Program-made: the position numbers and the translations under genes
The notes under the pieces: generated by a model
Seen by the model: only the letters and a program-made list of their open reading frames with translations
Told to the model about the DNA's origin: nothing
The model's database searches: none
NCBI GenBank assembly: GCA_947445035.1
Contig: CANFCK010000014.1
Coordinates: 1-55,177 of the forward strand
Reading direction: 5' to 3'
DNA: 55,177 bases
Origin: Deltaproteobacteria bacterium
Lineage (GTDB): Bacteria > Myxococcota_A > UBA796 > SXON01
Part shown: positions 41,633 through 49,160 of the stretch, piece by piece
Layout: the number at the start of each line of letters is the position of its first letter
Numbering within the stretch: position 1 is the stretch's first letter

Positions 41633-43558
41633 TCAGCGGCTGGTCAGCGCCCGGATTCGAGTCTCGACCTCAGCGGCGCGGTAGTCCGGCGCCAGATCTC
41701 GAAGCTCTTCCAAAAGTCGGAGGGCCGCCCGCGCCTTCTGGGTGAGGACGTAGAGTCCGGCAAGGTCGAAGATCGCTTCTGGGTAGGCGGGGTCGGCGTC
41801 GGCGGCCTCGCTGGTGGCTTCCCGGAGCATGTCGAGTGCGCCCACCGGGTCGCCCAGCGCCGCCAGGCATCGGGCCTCGATGACGCGCGCGGCAAGGCCC
41901 GATTGGTGGGCAGCGAGGTCGCGCGCATCTTGGAACTCGCCGTCGGCCGCCAGCGCCCTGGCGCGCTCGAGATCGACGTCGTGGTCGCCGCCTTTCCCCC
42001 ATGAGTCGCCAGGAAGGTCGTCAGGTTCGACCTCTGCGAACGTCCCCTCGTCCGGCGCGCCAAAGTCCGGCTCGGCGGCTGGCTGCGGCTCTGCCGCGCG
42101 AGCTGCGTTGCGCAATGCGGCGATCCGGCTGAGGACGGAATCGTTGAGCGGGTCTTCGGACAGGGCCTGGCGCCACGCCATCAGCGCGCCCGCGAGGTTC
42201 CCCTCGCGGTGGAGGCGATCCCCGCGCTCGGTGGCGTCCTCGATCGTGCCCTCCTCCCCGGCCTTGGAGAGCGGGGGCGCGGTGGGGGGGTCTTCCTCGT
42301 CGTCAAGCAGGTCTTCGTCGCTCACTGCGGCGGGGACCTCGACCCGGTCGATGCCGCGGAGAAGCGCCATCCGATCGAGAATGGCCGACGCCTCGCTTCC
42401 TGCGCGCGGCACGAGCCGCTCCATCCACGGGAGCGCGTCTGGCACGCGACCGGCCGCCACGAGGAGCTCGGCGAGGCTCGCGATCAGCGCCAGCGAATCG
42501 GCCTGTCCGATCATGGCAGCGCGCAAGCCCTCTTCCGCATGGGCGAACCTGCCATAACGAACGAGCACCTCGGCGCGGACGACCGCTCGGAGGGTGCCTT
42601 CGTCGGCGGGCTCGACGCAGCTTAGGCTGGTGACCTTTCGTTCCAGCCGGCCGAGGCGGTCTTCGGCCCGCGCAAGGCGCTCGGCGACCTCGGTGTCGTG
42701 GGGCCCCAGCGCTGCCGCGCGGCGCAGGGCGTCCGCTTCGGCCGCGATGTCGTTGCGGTCGGCGCCCACTCGGGACAGCTCCAGGAGCACTTTCAGGGCG
42801 CGTTCGGCTTGTCCCGCTCCCTCGAAGGCGCGCGCGAGAAGGTCCAGCGTACGGGGCTCCTTCGGGCCCTTGAGGAACGCGGCTTGTAGGGCCTGAAGCG
42901 CGCGCTTGAACTCACCCTGCTGGATGCGGCCGGCGGCGGCGTCGAGCAACAGCCCCACATCGTCAGGGCGGCCTTTGAGCGCCAGCTCGGCGATACGCCC
43001 GACCTCGTCCATGCGCCCGCGGCGTCGAAACTCCTCCATCACCTCTGAGTAGGCCCCTGAGGCGCCGTCCAGGTCGCCCCCGGCTTCGAGAAGTTCAGCC
43101 ACCCGGAGGCGGGCGGTTTGATCCTGCGGACTTGTTTCTACCAGCCGCTTCGCGGCTTTGGCCGCGAGCAGTGGCTTTCCGAGCCCCATCCAGGCGCGCA
43201 GCGCCGCATCGAAGCAGGCTTTCGCGTCGGACTGGTAGGATCCGGCCAGGTAGCATTCGCCAAGGTCCAGCTGAATCTGCGGGTCGTCGGGGCGCAGGGC
43301 CGCGAGCTGTTTGAGCACTGACACCGCAGCCCGGTGTGCGTTTTCTTTCAGCAGGCCTTCCGCCACCTCGCGCAGGTGCCGTTCGGCGTCCTGGTGCTTC
43401 CCCTGTCGGATGTAGATCTCGCCCACTCTCTGGCGTACCCGGCGGTCCTTCGGATCGAGCCGCAGGATGGACAGGTACGCCTTGAGCGCGCCCTCGGCGC
43501 TGCCGCGATTCAGCTGCTCAAGCGCTTCTTGTTCGAGACGTTGGCGTTCATTGCTCAC
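41633..43558 (-). CDS. Large TPR protein
   Basis: The 641-residue protein starts at GTG 43558 and has no signal or membrane helix. TPR repeats dominate residues ~5-360 (ALKAYLSILRLDPKDRRVRQ, ALQALQAAFLKGPKEPRTLD), then an acidic linker rich in Asp/Glu at ~400-450 (EDLLDDEEDPPTAPPLS), then further TPR-like repeats to the C-terminus. It is a cytoplasmic scaffold of unknown partner. It follows accC by 7 bases, so it is probably co-transcribed with acetyl-CoA carboxylase and shikimate genes, with no evident functional reason. Confidence 0.8.
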   Translation of the reverse strand: MSNERQRLEQEALEQLNRGSAEGALKAYLSILRLDPKDRRVRQRVGEIYIRQGKHQDAERHLREVAEGLLKENAHRAAVSVLKQLAALRPDDPQIQLDLGECYLAGSYQSDAKACFDAALRAWMGLGKPLLAAKAAKRLVETSPQDQTARLRVAELLEAGGDLDGASGAYSEVMEEFRRRGRMDEVGRIAELALKGRPDDVGLLLDAAAGRIQQGEFKRALQALQAAFLKGPKEPRTLDLLARAFEGAGQAERALKVLLELSRVGADRNDIAAEADALRRAAALGPHDTEVAERLARAEDRLGRLERKVTSLSCVEPADEGTLRAVVRAEVLVRYGRFAHAEEGLRAAMIGQADSLALIASLAELLVAAGRVPDALPWMERLVPRAGSEASAILDRMALLRGIDRVEVPAAVSDEDLLDDEEDPPTAPPLSKAGEEGTIEDATERGDRLHREGNLAGALMAWRQALSEDPLNDSVLSRIAALRNAARAAEPQPAAEPDFGAPDEGTFAEVEPDDLPGDSWGKGGDHDVDLERARALAADGEFQDARDLAAHQSGLAARVIEARCLAALGDPVGALDMLREATSEAADADPAYPEAIFDLAGLYVLTQKARAALRLLEELRDLAPDYRAAEVETRIRALTSR

Positions 43559-43565
43559 GGGTCGC

Positions 43566-44912
43566 TCACCCCGGTCGGTTCTTCAGCCATTCATCGATGA
43601 AGCGGGTGTGGAATCGCACGCCGCTGAACGCCGGGTCGGCCAATAGGAGCCGTTGGAGGGGAAGCGACGTCCGGATCCCTTCTATCACAACCTCGTCCAT
43701 CGCTCCCAGGAGCTTACGAATTGCGCCCTCCCGGTCGGGCGCGTGCGCGATGATCTTCGCGACCAGACTGTCGTAGTACGGCTGCACCATCGCCCCTTCG
43801 TGCACTGAGCTGTCCACGCGGATTCCGGGGCCGCCCGGCGCGTGGTAGCCGACGATCTTTCCCGGGGATGGTGTGAATTTCCAGGGGTCTTCGGCGTTGA
43901 CCCTGATTTCGATGGCGTGACCACGCATCCGCACTTCGCTTTGGGCAAAGGGCATGGGCTCTCCGGCGGCGAGTCGGATCTGGAGCTGAACGAGGTCGAT
44001 CCCGGTGACCATCTCGGTGACCGGGTGCTCCACCTGGATTCGCGGGTTCACTTCAAGAAAGTGAAACTCATCTCCCTCGACGAGGAACTCGCAAGTGCCG
44101 ACGGTGACGTACCCGGTGGAGGCGACCAGCCTAGCAGCAGCAGCACGAATCCGGTCCCGCAGGTCCTCGTTCAAGTTCGGCGCGGGCGCCTCCTCGATGA
44201 TCTTCTGATGTCGGCGCTGCATCGAACAGTCGCGTTCTCCGATGTGAACGGCGGCGCCGAAACGGTCGCCGGCAAACTGGACCTCGATGTGGCGCGGGGC
44301 GCGCAGAAAGCGTTCCAGAAACACGGCGCCGGAACCAAACGCGGCCATCGCCTCGGCGCTGGTGATGGCGAAGACCTTGCGCAGCGTGTCCTCGTCTTCG
44401 ACGACACGCATTCCTTTGCCACCGCCGCCCGCCGCCGCTTTGAGCATCAGCGGAAAGCCGGTCAGCTTGGCCACTTCCACGCACTCGTCCAGTGACTCGA
44501 CCGCGCCGTGGCTTCCGGGGAGCAAGGGCAGGCCAGCGGCGCGGGCGGCTGCCTTGGCGGAGAGCTTGTCGCCGAACTGCCGGAGATGTTCCGGAGAGGG
44601 GCCGATGTACGTCATCCCGTGGGCGTTCACCGCCTCGGCGAAGGTGGCGTTTTCCGCAAGGAAGCCGTACCCGGGGTGGACCGCATCGGCGCGGGTGATG
44701 TCCGCTGCCGAGATGACGGCCGGAATATTGAGGTAGCTTTGCCGCGCGGGAGGGGGCCCGATGCAGACGCTTTCGTCGGCGAATCGAACGTGCAGCGCGT
44801 GGCGGTCGGCCTCGGAGTAGACGGCGACCGTGCGGATGTCGAGTTCGCGACAGGCGCGAATCACGCGCATCGCGATTTCGCCGCGGTTGGCGATGAGAAC
44901 CTTGCGGAACAC
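43566..44912 (-). CDS. accC: AccC, biotin carboxylase
   Basis: The 448-residue protein starts at GTG 44912 (FRKVLIANRGEIAMRVIRAC). It has the ATP-grasp glycine loop AAAGGGGKGMRVV, RDCSMQRRHQKIIEEAPAP, LEVNPRIQVEHPVTEMVTG and the C-terminal HAIEIRVNAEDP, the biotin carboxylase set. It carboxylates biotin on AccB for malonyl-CoA synthesis, the first step of fatty-acid synthesis. It starts 5 bases after accB, the usual order. Confidence 0.97.
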   Translation of the reverse strand: MFRKVLIANRGEIAMRVIRACRELDIRTVAVYSEADRHALHVRFADESVCIGPPPARQSYLNIPAVISAADITRADAVHPGYGFLAENATFAEAVNAHGMTYIGPSPEHLRQFGDKLSAKAAARAAGLPLLPGSHGAVESLDECVEVAKLTGFPLMLKAAAGGGGKGMRVVEDEDTLRKVFAITSAEAMAAFGSGAVFLERFLRAPRHIEVQFAGDRFGAAVHIGERDCSMQRRHQKIIEEAPAPNLNEDLRDRIRAAAARLVASTGYVTVGTCEFLVEGDEFHFLEVNPRIQVEHPVTEMVTGIDLVQLQIRLAAGEPMPFAQSEVRMRGHAIEIRVNAEDPWKFTPSPGKIVGYHAPGGPGIRVDSSVHEGAMVQPYYDSLVAKIIAHAPDREGAIRKLLGAMDEVVIEGIRTSLPLQRLLLADPAFSGVRFHTRFIDEWLKNRPG

Positions 44913-44917
44913 CCGGA

Positions 44918-45355
44918 CTATCCGGGGGACAGGCGGAACAGTTCCTGACCGAACTGCACCGGTTGTCCGTTGTCCACCAGGATCTCGGCGACGACGCCGT
45001 CCACGTCGGACTCGACCTGGTTCATCAGCTTCATCGCCTCGATGATGCAGACCACCTGACCCTTGCGCACCTTGTCGCCGACGCTGACGTAGCTCGGCAC
45101 GTCCGGGGAAGGGGCACGGTAAAAGGTGCCGACAATGGGGGCGCGAACCACCTTTTGGTCGACGGTCGCGGCTCGGGCGGCCGGAGCCGCAGCGGCGGCC
45201 GGCGCGGCGAGCGCCGGTTGGGGCAGCAGGGCCACCTGCTGGGCGTACCCGCCGAACTTCACGGCGAGCTCGGCGCCTTCGTGTTTCCAGGTGAACTCGG
45301 CAACCCCCTGACTCTTCATCAGGCGCACCAGGTCACGCACTCCTTTCTGATCCAT
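44918..45355 (-). CDS. accB: AccB, biotin carboxyl carrier protein
   Basis: The 145-residue protein starts at ATG 45355, preceded by GGAG. It has an N-terminal domain, an Ala/Pro-rich flexible linker (~46-64) and a biotinyl domain with CIIEAMKLMNQVESD, in which Lys109 is the biotinylation site, and the loop APIVGTFYRAPSPD (the BCCP 'thumb'). It carries CO2 between AccC and the carboxyltransferase. The longer upstream reading overlaps aroQ and is discarded. Confidence 0.97.
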   Translation of the reverse strand: MDQKGVRDLVRLMKSQGVAEFTWKHEGAELAVKFGGYAQQVALLPQPALAAPAAAAAPAARAATVDQKVVRAPIVGTFYRAPSPDVPSYVSVGDKVRKGQVVCIIEAMKLMNQVESDVDGVVAEILVDNGQPVQFGQELFRLSPG

Positions 45356-45378
45356 CCGGTCTCCGCGGCGGCCGGAGC

Positions 45379-45801
45379 CTAACCGAGTAGCCCGCGGAGG
45401 CCCAACTCGTACGAGGCCGGACCGAAGCCGCTGACCACGCCGCGAGCGATGTCGGACAAGTAGGAGTGGCGGCGGAACGGCTCGCGGGCGTGGATGTTGC
45501 TGAGGTGCACCTCGACAAATGGGAGCCCCACCGCCAGGAGCGCGTCGCGCAGCACCACGGAGGTGTGGGTGAGGCCGCCGGGATTGACAAGGATCGCGTC
45601 GGCGTGCCCCCGGGCGCCCTGGATGCGGTCCACGAGGACGCCCTCGTGGTTGCTCTGCACACAATCGATGGTGGCGCCGAGCTCGGTGGCGACACGCAGC
45701 AGCAGGGCGTCCACGTCCGCGAGCGTGGCCGTCCCGTAGGTTTCGGGCTCCCGCTGTCCGAGTAGGTTCAGGTTGGGGCCGTGGAGGACAAGCACGCGCA
45801 T
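45379..45801 (-). CDS. aroQ: AroQ, type II 3-dehydroquinate dehydratase
   Basis: The 140-residue protein starts at ATG 45801, sharing a base with the upstream stop (TGATG). It has [17 protein letters not shown] with the catalytic Tyr, [49 protein letters not shown] and [15 protein letters not shown]. It dehydrates 3-dehydroquinate to 3-dehydroshikimate. aroB and aroK of the same pathway lie upstream in the same run. Confidence 0.97.
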   Translation of the reverse strand: MRVLVLHGPNLNLLGQREPETYGTATLADVDALLLRVATELGATIDCVQSNHEGVLVDRIQGARGHADAILVNPGGLTHTSVVLRDALLAVGLPFVEVHLSNIHAREPFRRHSYLSDIARGVVSGFGPASYELGLRGLLG

Positions 45802-46493
45802 CAGTCGCTCCAATAAACGCGCGCCCATCCGGGTGCGGTGACGGGCACGGGGCCCTCGTGGTCGTCAAGCACCGCGCGGACCGCGTCGCCATAGCCTGGC
45901 ACTCGGTGGCGCGCCCGCGGCGGTTCCCGGGTGCCCGCGTTGCTGCCGTGGCCGTCGAGCGCCCGCGAGAGCTCCACCACCCGGCCGCGGGCGCGGGCGT
46001 CGCGGGGATTGGCGCCGAAAATCCTCTGCCAAGCCCGAGTTGCCCGCGGGTAGTCGCCTCGTCCGGCAAGATGGTCGGCCCACGCCTCGGTATCGAAGGG
46101 GTCGCCCCGTTCTCCGTGGAGCCGTCGGACCGGCGGCCGGGCGCGTGCGAGAAGCGCTTGAACGACGGGGTCCGCGGGCGAGCTCAGCCGAAGTCGCTCG
46201 AGCAACGCCTCGGCCTCGCGCAGCCGCCCATCCTCGACAAGGAGGCCCGCTAACATCGCGCCAGCGGCAACGTTCTCCGGGTCGAGCTGCACGACCTCTT
46301 CCACGACGCCCAACGCCAGCGCGCGGTTCCCGGATCCCAGGTGAATCCGCGCCAAAACCACGCGGGCCGGACCGTGTTCAGGGTGGTGCCGAAGCCCGGC
46401 TCGAATCACCGCCAGGGCCTCGCTGCGCTGCCCCTCCCTCCTCAAAAGCTCGGCCAAGGGCACAAACGCCAGCGACCGCGCGTCTTCGCGCAC
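45801..46493 (-). CDS. TPR protein of unknown function
   Basis: The 230-residue product from GTG 46493 is TPR-like over residues ~10-120 ([26 protein letters not shown]-type spacing) and ends in a basic/Pro region. No signal is seen. The frame remains open upstream to at least 46535 and reads TNSEAEIAQLRKR, which looks like a natural helical N-terminus, but no ATG, GTG or TTG was found there, so the true start is uncertain. It couples to aroQ. Confidence 0.7.
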   Translation of the reverse strand: MREDARSLAFVPLAELLRREGQRSEALAVIRAGLRHHPEHGPARVVLARIHLGSGNRALALGVVEEVVQLDPENVAAGAMLAGLLVEDGRLREAEALLERLRLSSPADPVVQALLARARPPVRRLHGERGDPFDTEAWADHLAGRGDYPRATRAWQRIFGANPRDARARGRVVELSRALDGHGSNAGTREPPRARHRVPGYGDAVRAVLDDHEGPVPVTAPGWARVYWSD

Positions 46494-46534
46494 GCGCTTC
46501 CGCAGCTGAGCGATCTCAGCCTCGGAGTTCGTGA

Positions 46535-47140
46535 CTACTTCCCTTCGGTGGTGGCGGAGCTGACGATGAGCACCGTCTGATCGACGGAGGTGCTCATCTC
46601 AATGCCGAAGTCGGTGCCGCCGCCTGGAGTGCTGTCCAAGAATAGGTAGAAATCGACGATGCCGCGGGTGTCCGTGACCCCGCGCAGGTAGTTCGGGCGG
46701 TAGGTGGCGGGGTCGCCGGTGTCGGTCGCGAGCAGGTACTTGCCGGTGAGCTCGAAGTACTGGTTGTCGGGGTCGTTGAGGAAGACTTCGCACAGGGCCT
46801 GGAACTCCTCATCGCCGCCACCCTCGGTGCACGCGACAAGGAAGTCGTCGACCTTGGTGACAGCCTTCTGGGGCAGGAGATAGGTGCCTGACCAATAGCT
46901 GTAGATCTCGACCACGATGTTCTCAAGGGGCAGATTACGCCCGTACTCGTCCTCGTGTTTGACGATCGCCTGGTTGTGGTAGACGAGCCCGTACCCGTCT
47001 TCTTCGGCTACCGCGGCGTTGTAGATGACCGTGAGCCCTTCCGTGGATGACCCTATGGTGGAGTCGTACGGCGGATCGAACGGGCCTTCCGAGCACGCGT
47101 TCAGATTGAGCAGGACAGCATGGGCAAGCAGCAGTACCAT
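46535..47140 (-). CDS. Putative lipoprotein, unknown
   Basis: The 201-residue product from ATG 47140 has a hydrophobic signal ending LLNLNAC (Cys16), a weak lipobox. The rest is a beta-rich acidic domain with VIYNAAVAEEDGYGLVYHNQ, VVEIYSYWSGTYLLPQKA and GVTDTRGIVDFYLFLDS. No family was recognised. The lipoprotein encoded directly upstream is also beta-rich, so they may form a pair. Confidence 0.7.
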   Translation of the reverse strand: MVLLLAHAVLLNLNACSEGPFDPPYDSTIGSSTEGLTVIYNAAVAEEDGYGLVYHNQAIVKHEDEYGRNLPLENIVVEIYSYWSGTYLLPQKAVTKVDDFLVACTEGGGDEEFQALCEVFLNDPDNQYFELTGKYLLATDTGDPATYRPNYLRGVTDTRGIVDFYLFLDSTPGGGTDFGIEMSTSVDQTVLIVSSATTEGK

Positions 47141-47158
47141 CGCGGAACCTCGACCGGA

Positions 47159-47638
47159 TTAGTGTACCACAAGCGCATCGACGAATTCGATCTCGACGCT
47201 GGCCACATCGCCGCCGGCAGAGATGAAGATCGGCACGCTGGCTCCAGAATCCGGCGCCACGTCGACGAACACGTCGAAGCTAATTCGGCCCGTCGCGGTC
47301 GAAACGAGCTCGAGCCACGTGCAGTCTGTGGCGCCACCGCCGCAGCTTCCGAGCTCGATCACCTCGTTGGTTCGCACGTCGAGCGCCGTCGAATCGGCCG
47401 GTTTGCCGAGCAGCCGCACCGAGGCGCCGTCCCAGCCGCTCAGCACGCTGACGCGAACCCCCACCGCCGGAGCACCGCCGGGACCGAGGACCACCGCTTC
47501 CATCGGAAAGCGCCCACCGATGTCATCCTCGTCGGCGTAGGCTTCTTCCCAGGGTTCGGCAGTGTCGGCGGGCGCGAGAACGATCGAGCCGGGCTCCGCG
47601 TCAGGCGGTGCGCAGGCCGCAAGGAGCAGGGCGATCAC
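47159..47638 (-). CDS. Putative lipoprotein, unknown
   Basis: The 159-residue product starts at GTG 47638, overlapping the aroB stop (GTGA). It has a short signal with a good lipobox (LLLAAC, Cys9), an acidic linker and a beta-rich domain (ISFDVFVDVAPDSGASVPIF, GDVASVEIEFVDALVVH) with a Cys pair (GSCGGGATDC). It may have an Ig-like fold (VLGPGGAPAVGVRVSVLSG is a typical strand pattern). No family was recognised. Confidence 0.72.
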   Translation of the reverse strand: MIALLLAACAPPDAEPGSIVLAPADTAEPWEEAYADEDDIGGRFPMEAVVLGPGGAPAVGVRVSVLSGWDGASVRLLGKPADSTALDVRTNEVIELGSCGGGATDCTWLELVSTATGRISFDVFVDVAPDSGASVPIFISAGGDVASVEIEFVDALVVH

Positions 47639-48711
47639 GAAGCCACCCGGCCGAGGTCCGCGAGACGCGCCAAGGCGGAGTCCGGCAGGACCATCAGACG
47701 AACATCTCCGGCGGACACGGGGATCACGAGCTTGATCATACCACGCTCGCGCTTCTTGTCGAACGCCATGGCGCCCACGAGGTCGGCGGCGTCGACACGG
47801 TCGGAGAGCCGCGTCGCAAGTCCGAGTGCCTCCGCCGTGCGCTCAAGCTCGCGCACGAACGCGGGCGACGTTCCTAACAGCTCCACCCCAAGACGCGCGG
47901 CTGCGATCATGCCGATGCACACGGCCTCGCCGTGGGAGATGGCGCCGTAGCCGATTGTGGCCTCGATGCCGTGTCCGAGCGTATGACCGAGGTTCAGCAG
48001 CGCTCGGTCTCCACCCTCATACGGATCGGCCTCCACCAGACGCGCCTTGACGGCCACCGACAGCGCCACGGCCTCGGCTGCGTGGCGTTCGTCCGTGCCT
48101 GCCAGATCCTTCGCGCTGGCCCCCACGAGCGAGAACGTTCGAGGCCCGTCGAGCACGGCGTGCTTGAGGACTTCTCCCAAGCCGCATTGCCACTCGCGCA
48201 GCGGGAGGGTGCGGTGGGTGTGGAGGGCCGTCCAGACCAGCTTGGGCTGGTGAAATGCGCCGACGAGGTTCTTTCCTTCCGTGGTGTTCACCCCGGTCTT
48301 TCCCCCGACCGACGCATCCACTGCCGCCAAGAGCGTTGTGGGCACCTGCACCAGCGGCAGGCCGCGGAGCACAGTGGCCGCCGCAAAGCCGGCGATGTCG
48401 CCGATGACCCCGCCGCCGAAGGCGATGACTGTCGTACGCCGGTCGACGCAGAGCGCGAGCAACTCTGACACGAGGCGTCGCCAGGTTTCGAGGTTTTTGT
48501 GGGCCTCGCCGTCTGGCAACTCGATCCAGGTTGGCGCGAGCGCGTGCAGCTCCGCCCCGAGTGCCGCGCCGTGCAGCCCGCGCACGGTCGGGTTGGTCAC
48601 GATCACGATGCGGTCGATGTCGAGCGCAGTAAGCGTCGCGCCCAGGCCTTCAAAGTCTGACGCGATCTGCACGGTGTAGCCGAGCGTGAGTGGGAGGCTG
48701 CGAATCAGCAT
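47635..48711 (-). CDS. aroB: AroB, 3-dehydroquinate synthase
   Basis: The 358-residue protein starts at ATG 48711, overlapping aroK by 7 bases. It has the NAD-binding FGGGVIGDIAGFAAA, VQVPTTLLAAVDASVGGKTG, the metal ligands in GEVLKHA, NLGHTLGHGIE and SHGEAVCIGM, and the usual C-terminal helical domain. It cyclises DAHP to 3-dehydroquinate. The longer in-frame reading overlaps aroK and is rejected. Confidence 0.97.
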   Translation of the reverse strand: MLIRSLPLTLGYTVQIASDFEGLGATLTALDIDRIVIVTNPTVRGLHGAALGAELHALAPTWIELPDGEAHKNLETWRRLVSELLALCVDRRTTVIAFGGGVIGDIAGFAAATVLRGLPLVQVPTTLLAAVDASVGGKTGVNTTEGKNLVGAFHQPKLVWTALHTHRTLPLREWQCGLGEVLKHAVLDGPRTFSLVGASAKDLAGTDERHAAEAVALSVAVKARLVEADPYEGGDRALLNLGHTLGHGIEATIGYGAISHGEAVCIGMIAAARLGVELLGTSPAFVRELERTAEALGLATRLSDRVDAADLVGAMAFDKKRERGMIKLVIPVSAGDVRLMVLPDSALARLADLGRVAS

Positions 48712-49157
48712 CGGGCGTGCACCGCGTCGATGACCTCCGGGATGGAGAGCCCGTCCGTCCAGATCGGCTCGCCGTACTGCGCCCATGCCTCGCGCCGCCG
48801 TTCCAGAAGTTCTCGCCAGCGACCCGCCAGCGGCCTCCCCTCCGTAGTCAGTCGCGACTCAAGTGTGGCCGGGGACGCCATGAGCACCAGCACGCACCAC
48901 CCGCGCAACAGCGCACGGTTTTTCGCGCTCTGCAGCGTCCCGCCTCCCAGGGCCAGGACCCCGTCGGCGCTGGCGAGCCTCTCAAGCGTCGCGTGCTCGG
49001 CGTGACGGAAGGCGGGCTCACCGCCCGCGGCAAAGAGCGCGGGGATGTCGCCGATCTCGCTGTCGAGGTCATGGAGGACGGCGCCAAGCCGCGTGGCAAG
49101 ACCCCGCGAAACCGAACTCTTGCCGACGCCCATCGGGCCGCCCAGGGCGACCCGCAC
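48705..49157 (-). CDS. aroK: AroK, shikimate kinase
   Basis: The 150-residue protein starts at GTG 49157, 3 bases after pilQ. It has the P-loop GPMGVGKSS, a DLDSEIG substrate motif, a VLALGGGT Walker-type motif and the lid and Arg-rich RPLAGRWRELLERRREAW. It is slightly shorter than the usual ~170 residues. It phosphorylates shikimate. pilQ-aroK-aroB is a linkage also known from gammaproteobacteria. Confidence 0.93.
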   Translation of the reverse strand: MRVALGGPMGVGKSSVSRGLATRLGAVLHDLDSEIGDIPALFAAGGEPAFRHAEHATLERLASADGVLALGGGTLQSAKNRALLRGWCVLVLMASPATLESRLTTEGRPLAGRWRELLERRREAWAQYGEPIWTDGLSIPEVIDAVHARC

Positions 49158-49160
49158 GGA

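Noticed and set aside
44918..46069. Extended accB reading of 383 codons
   Set aside because: The first 238 codons are antisense-like low-complexity sequence overlapping aroQ and the TPR gene. ATG 45355 has a ribosome site and matches BCCP length.
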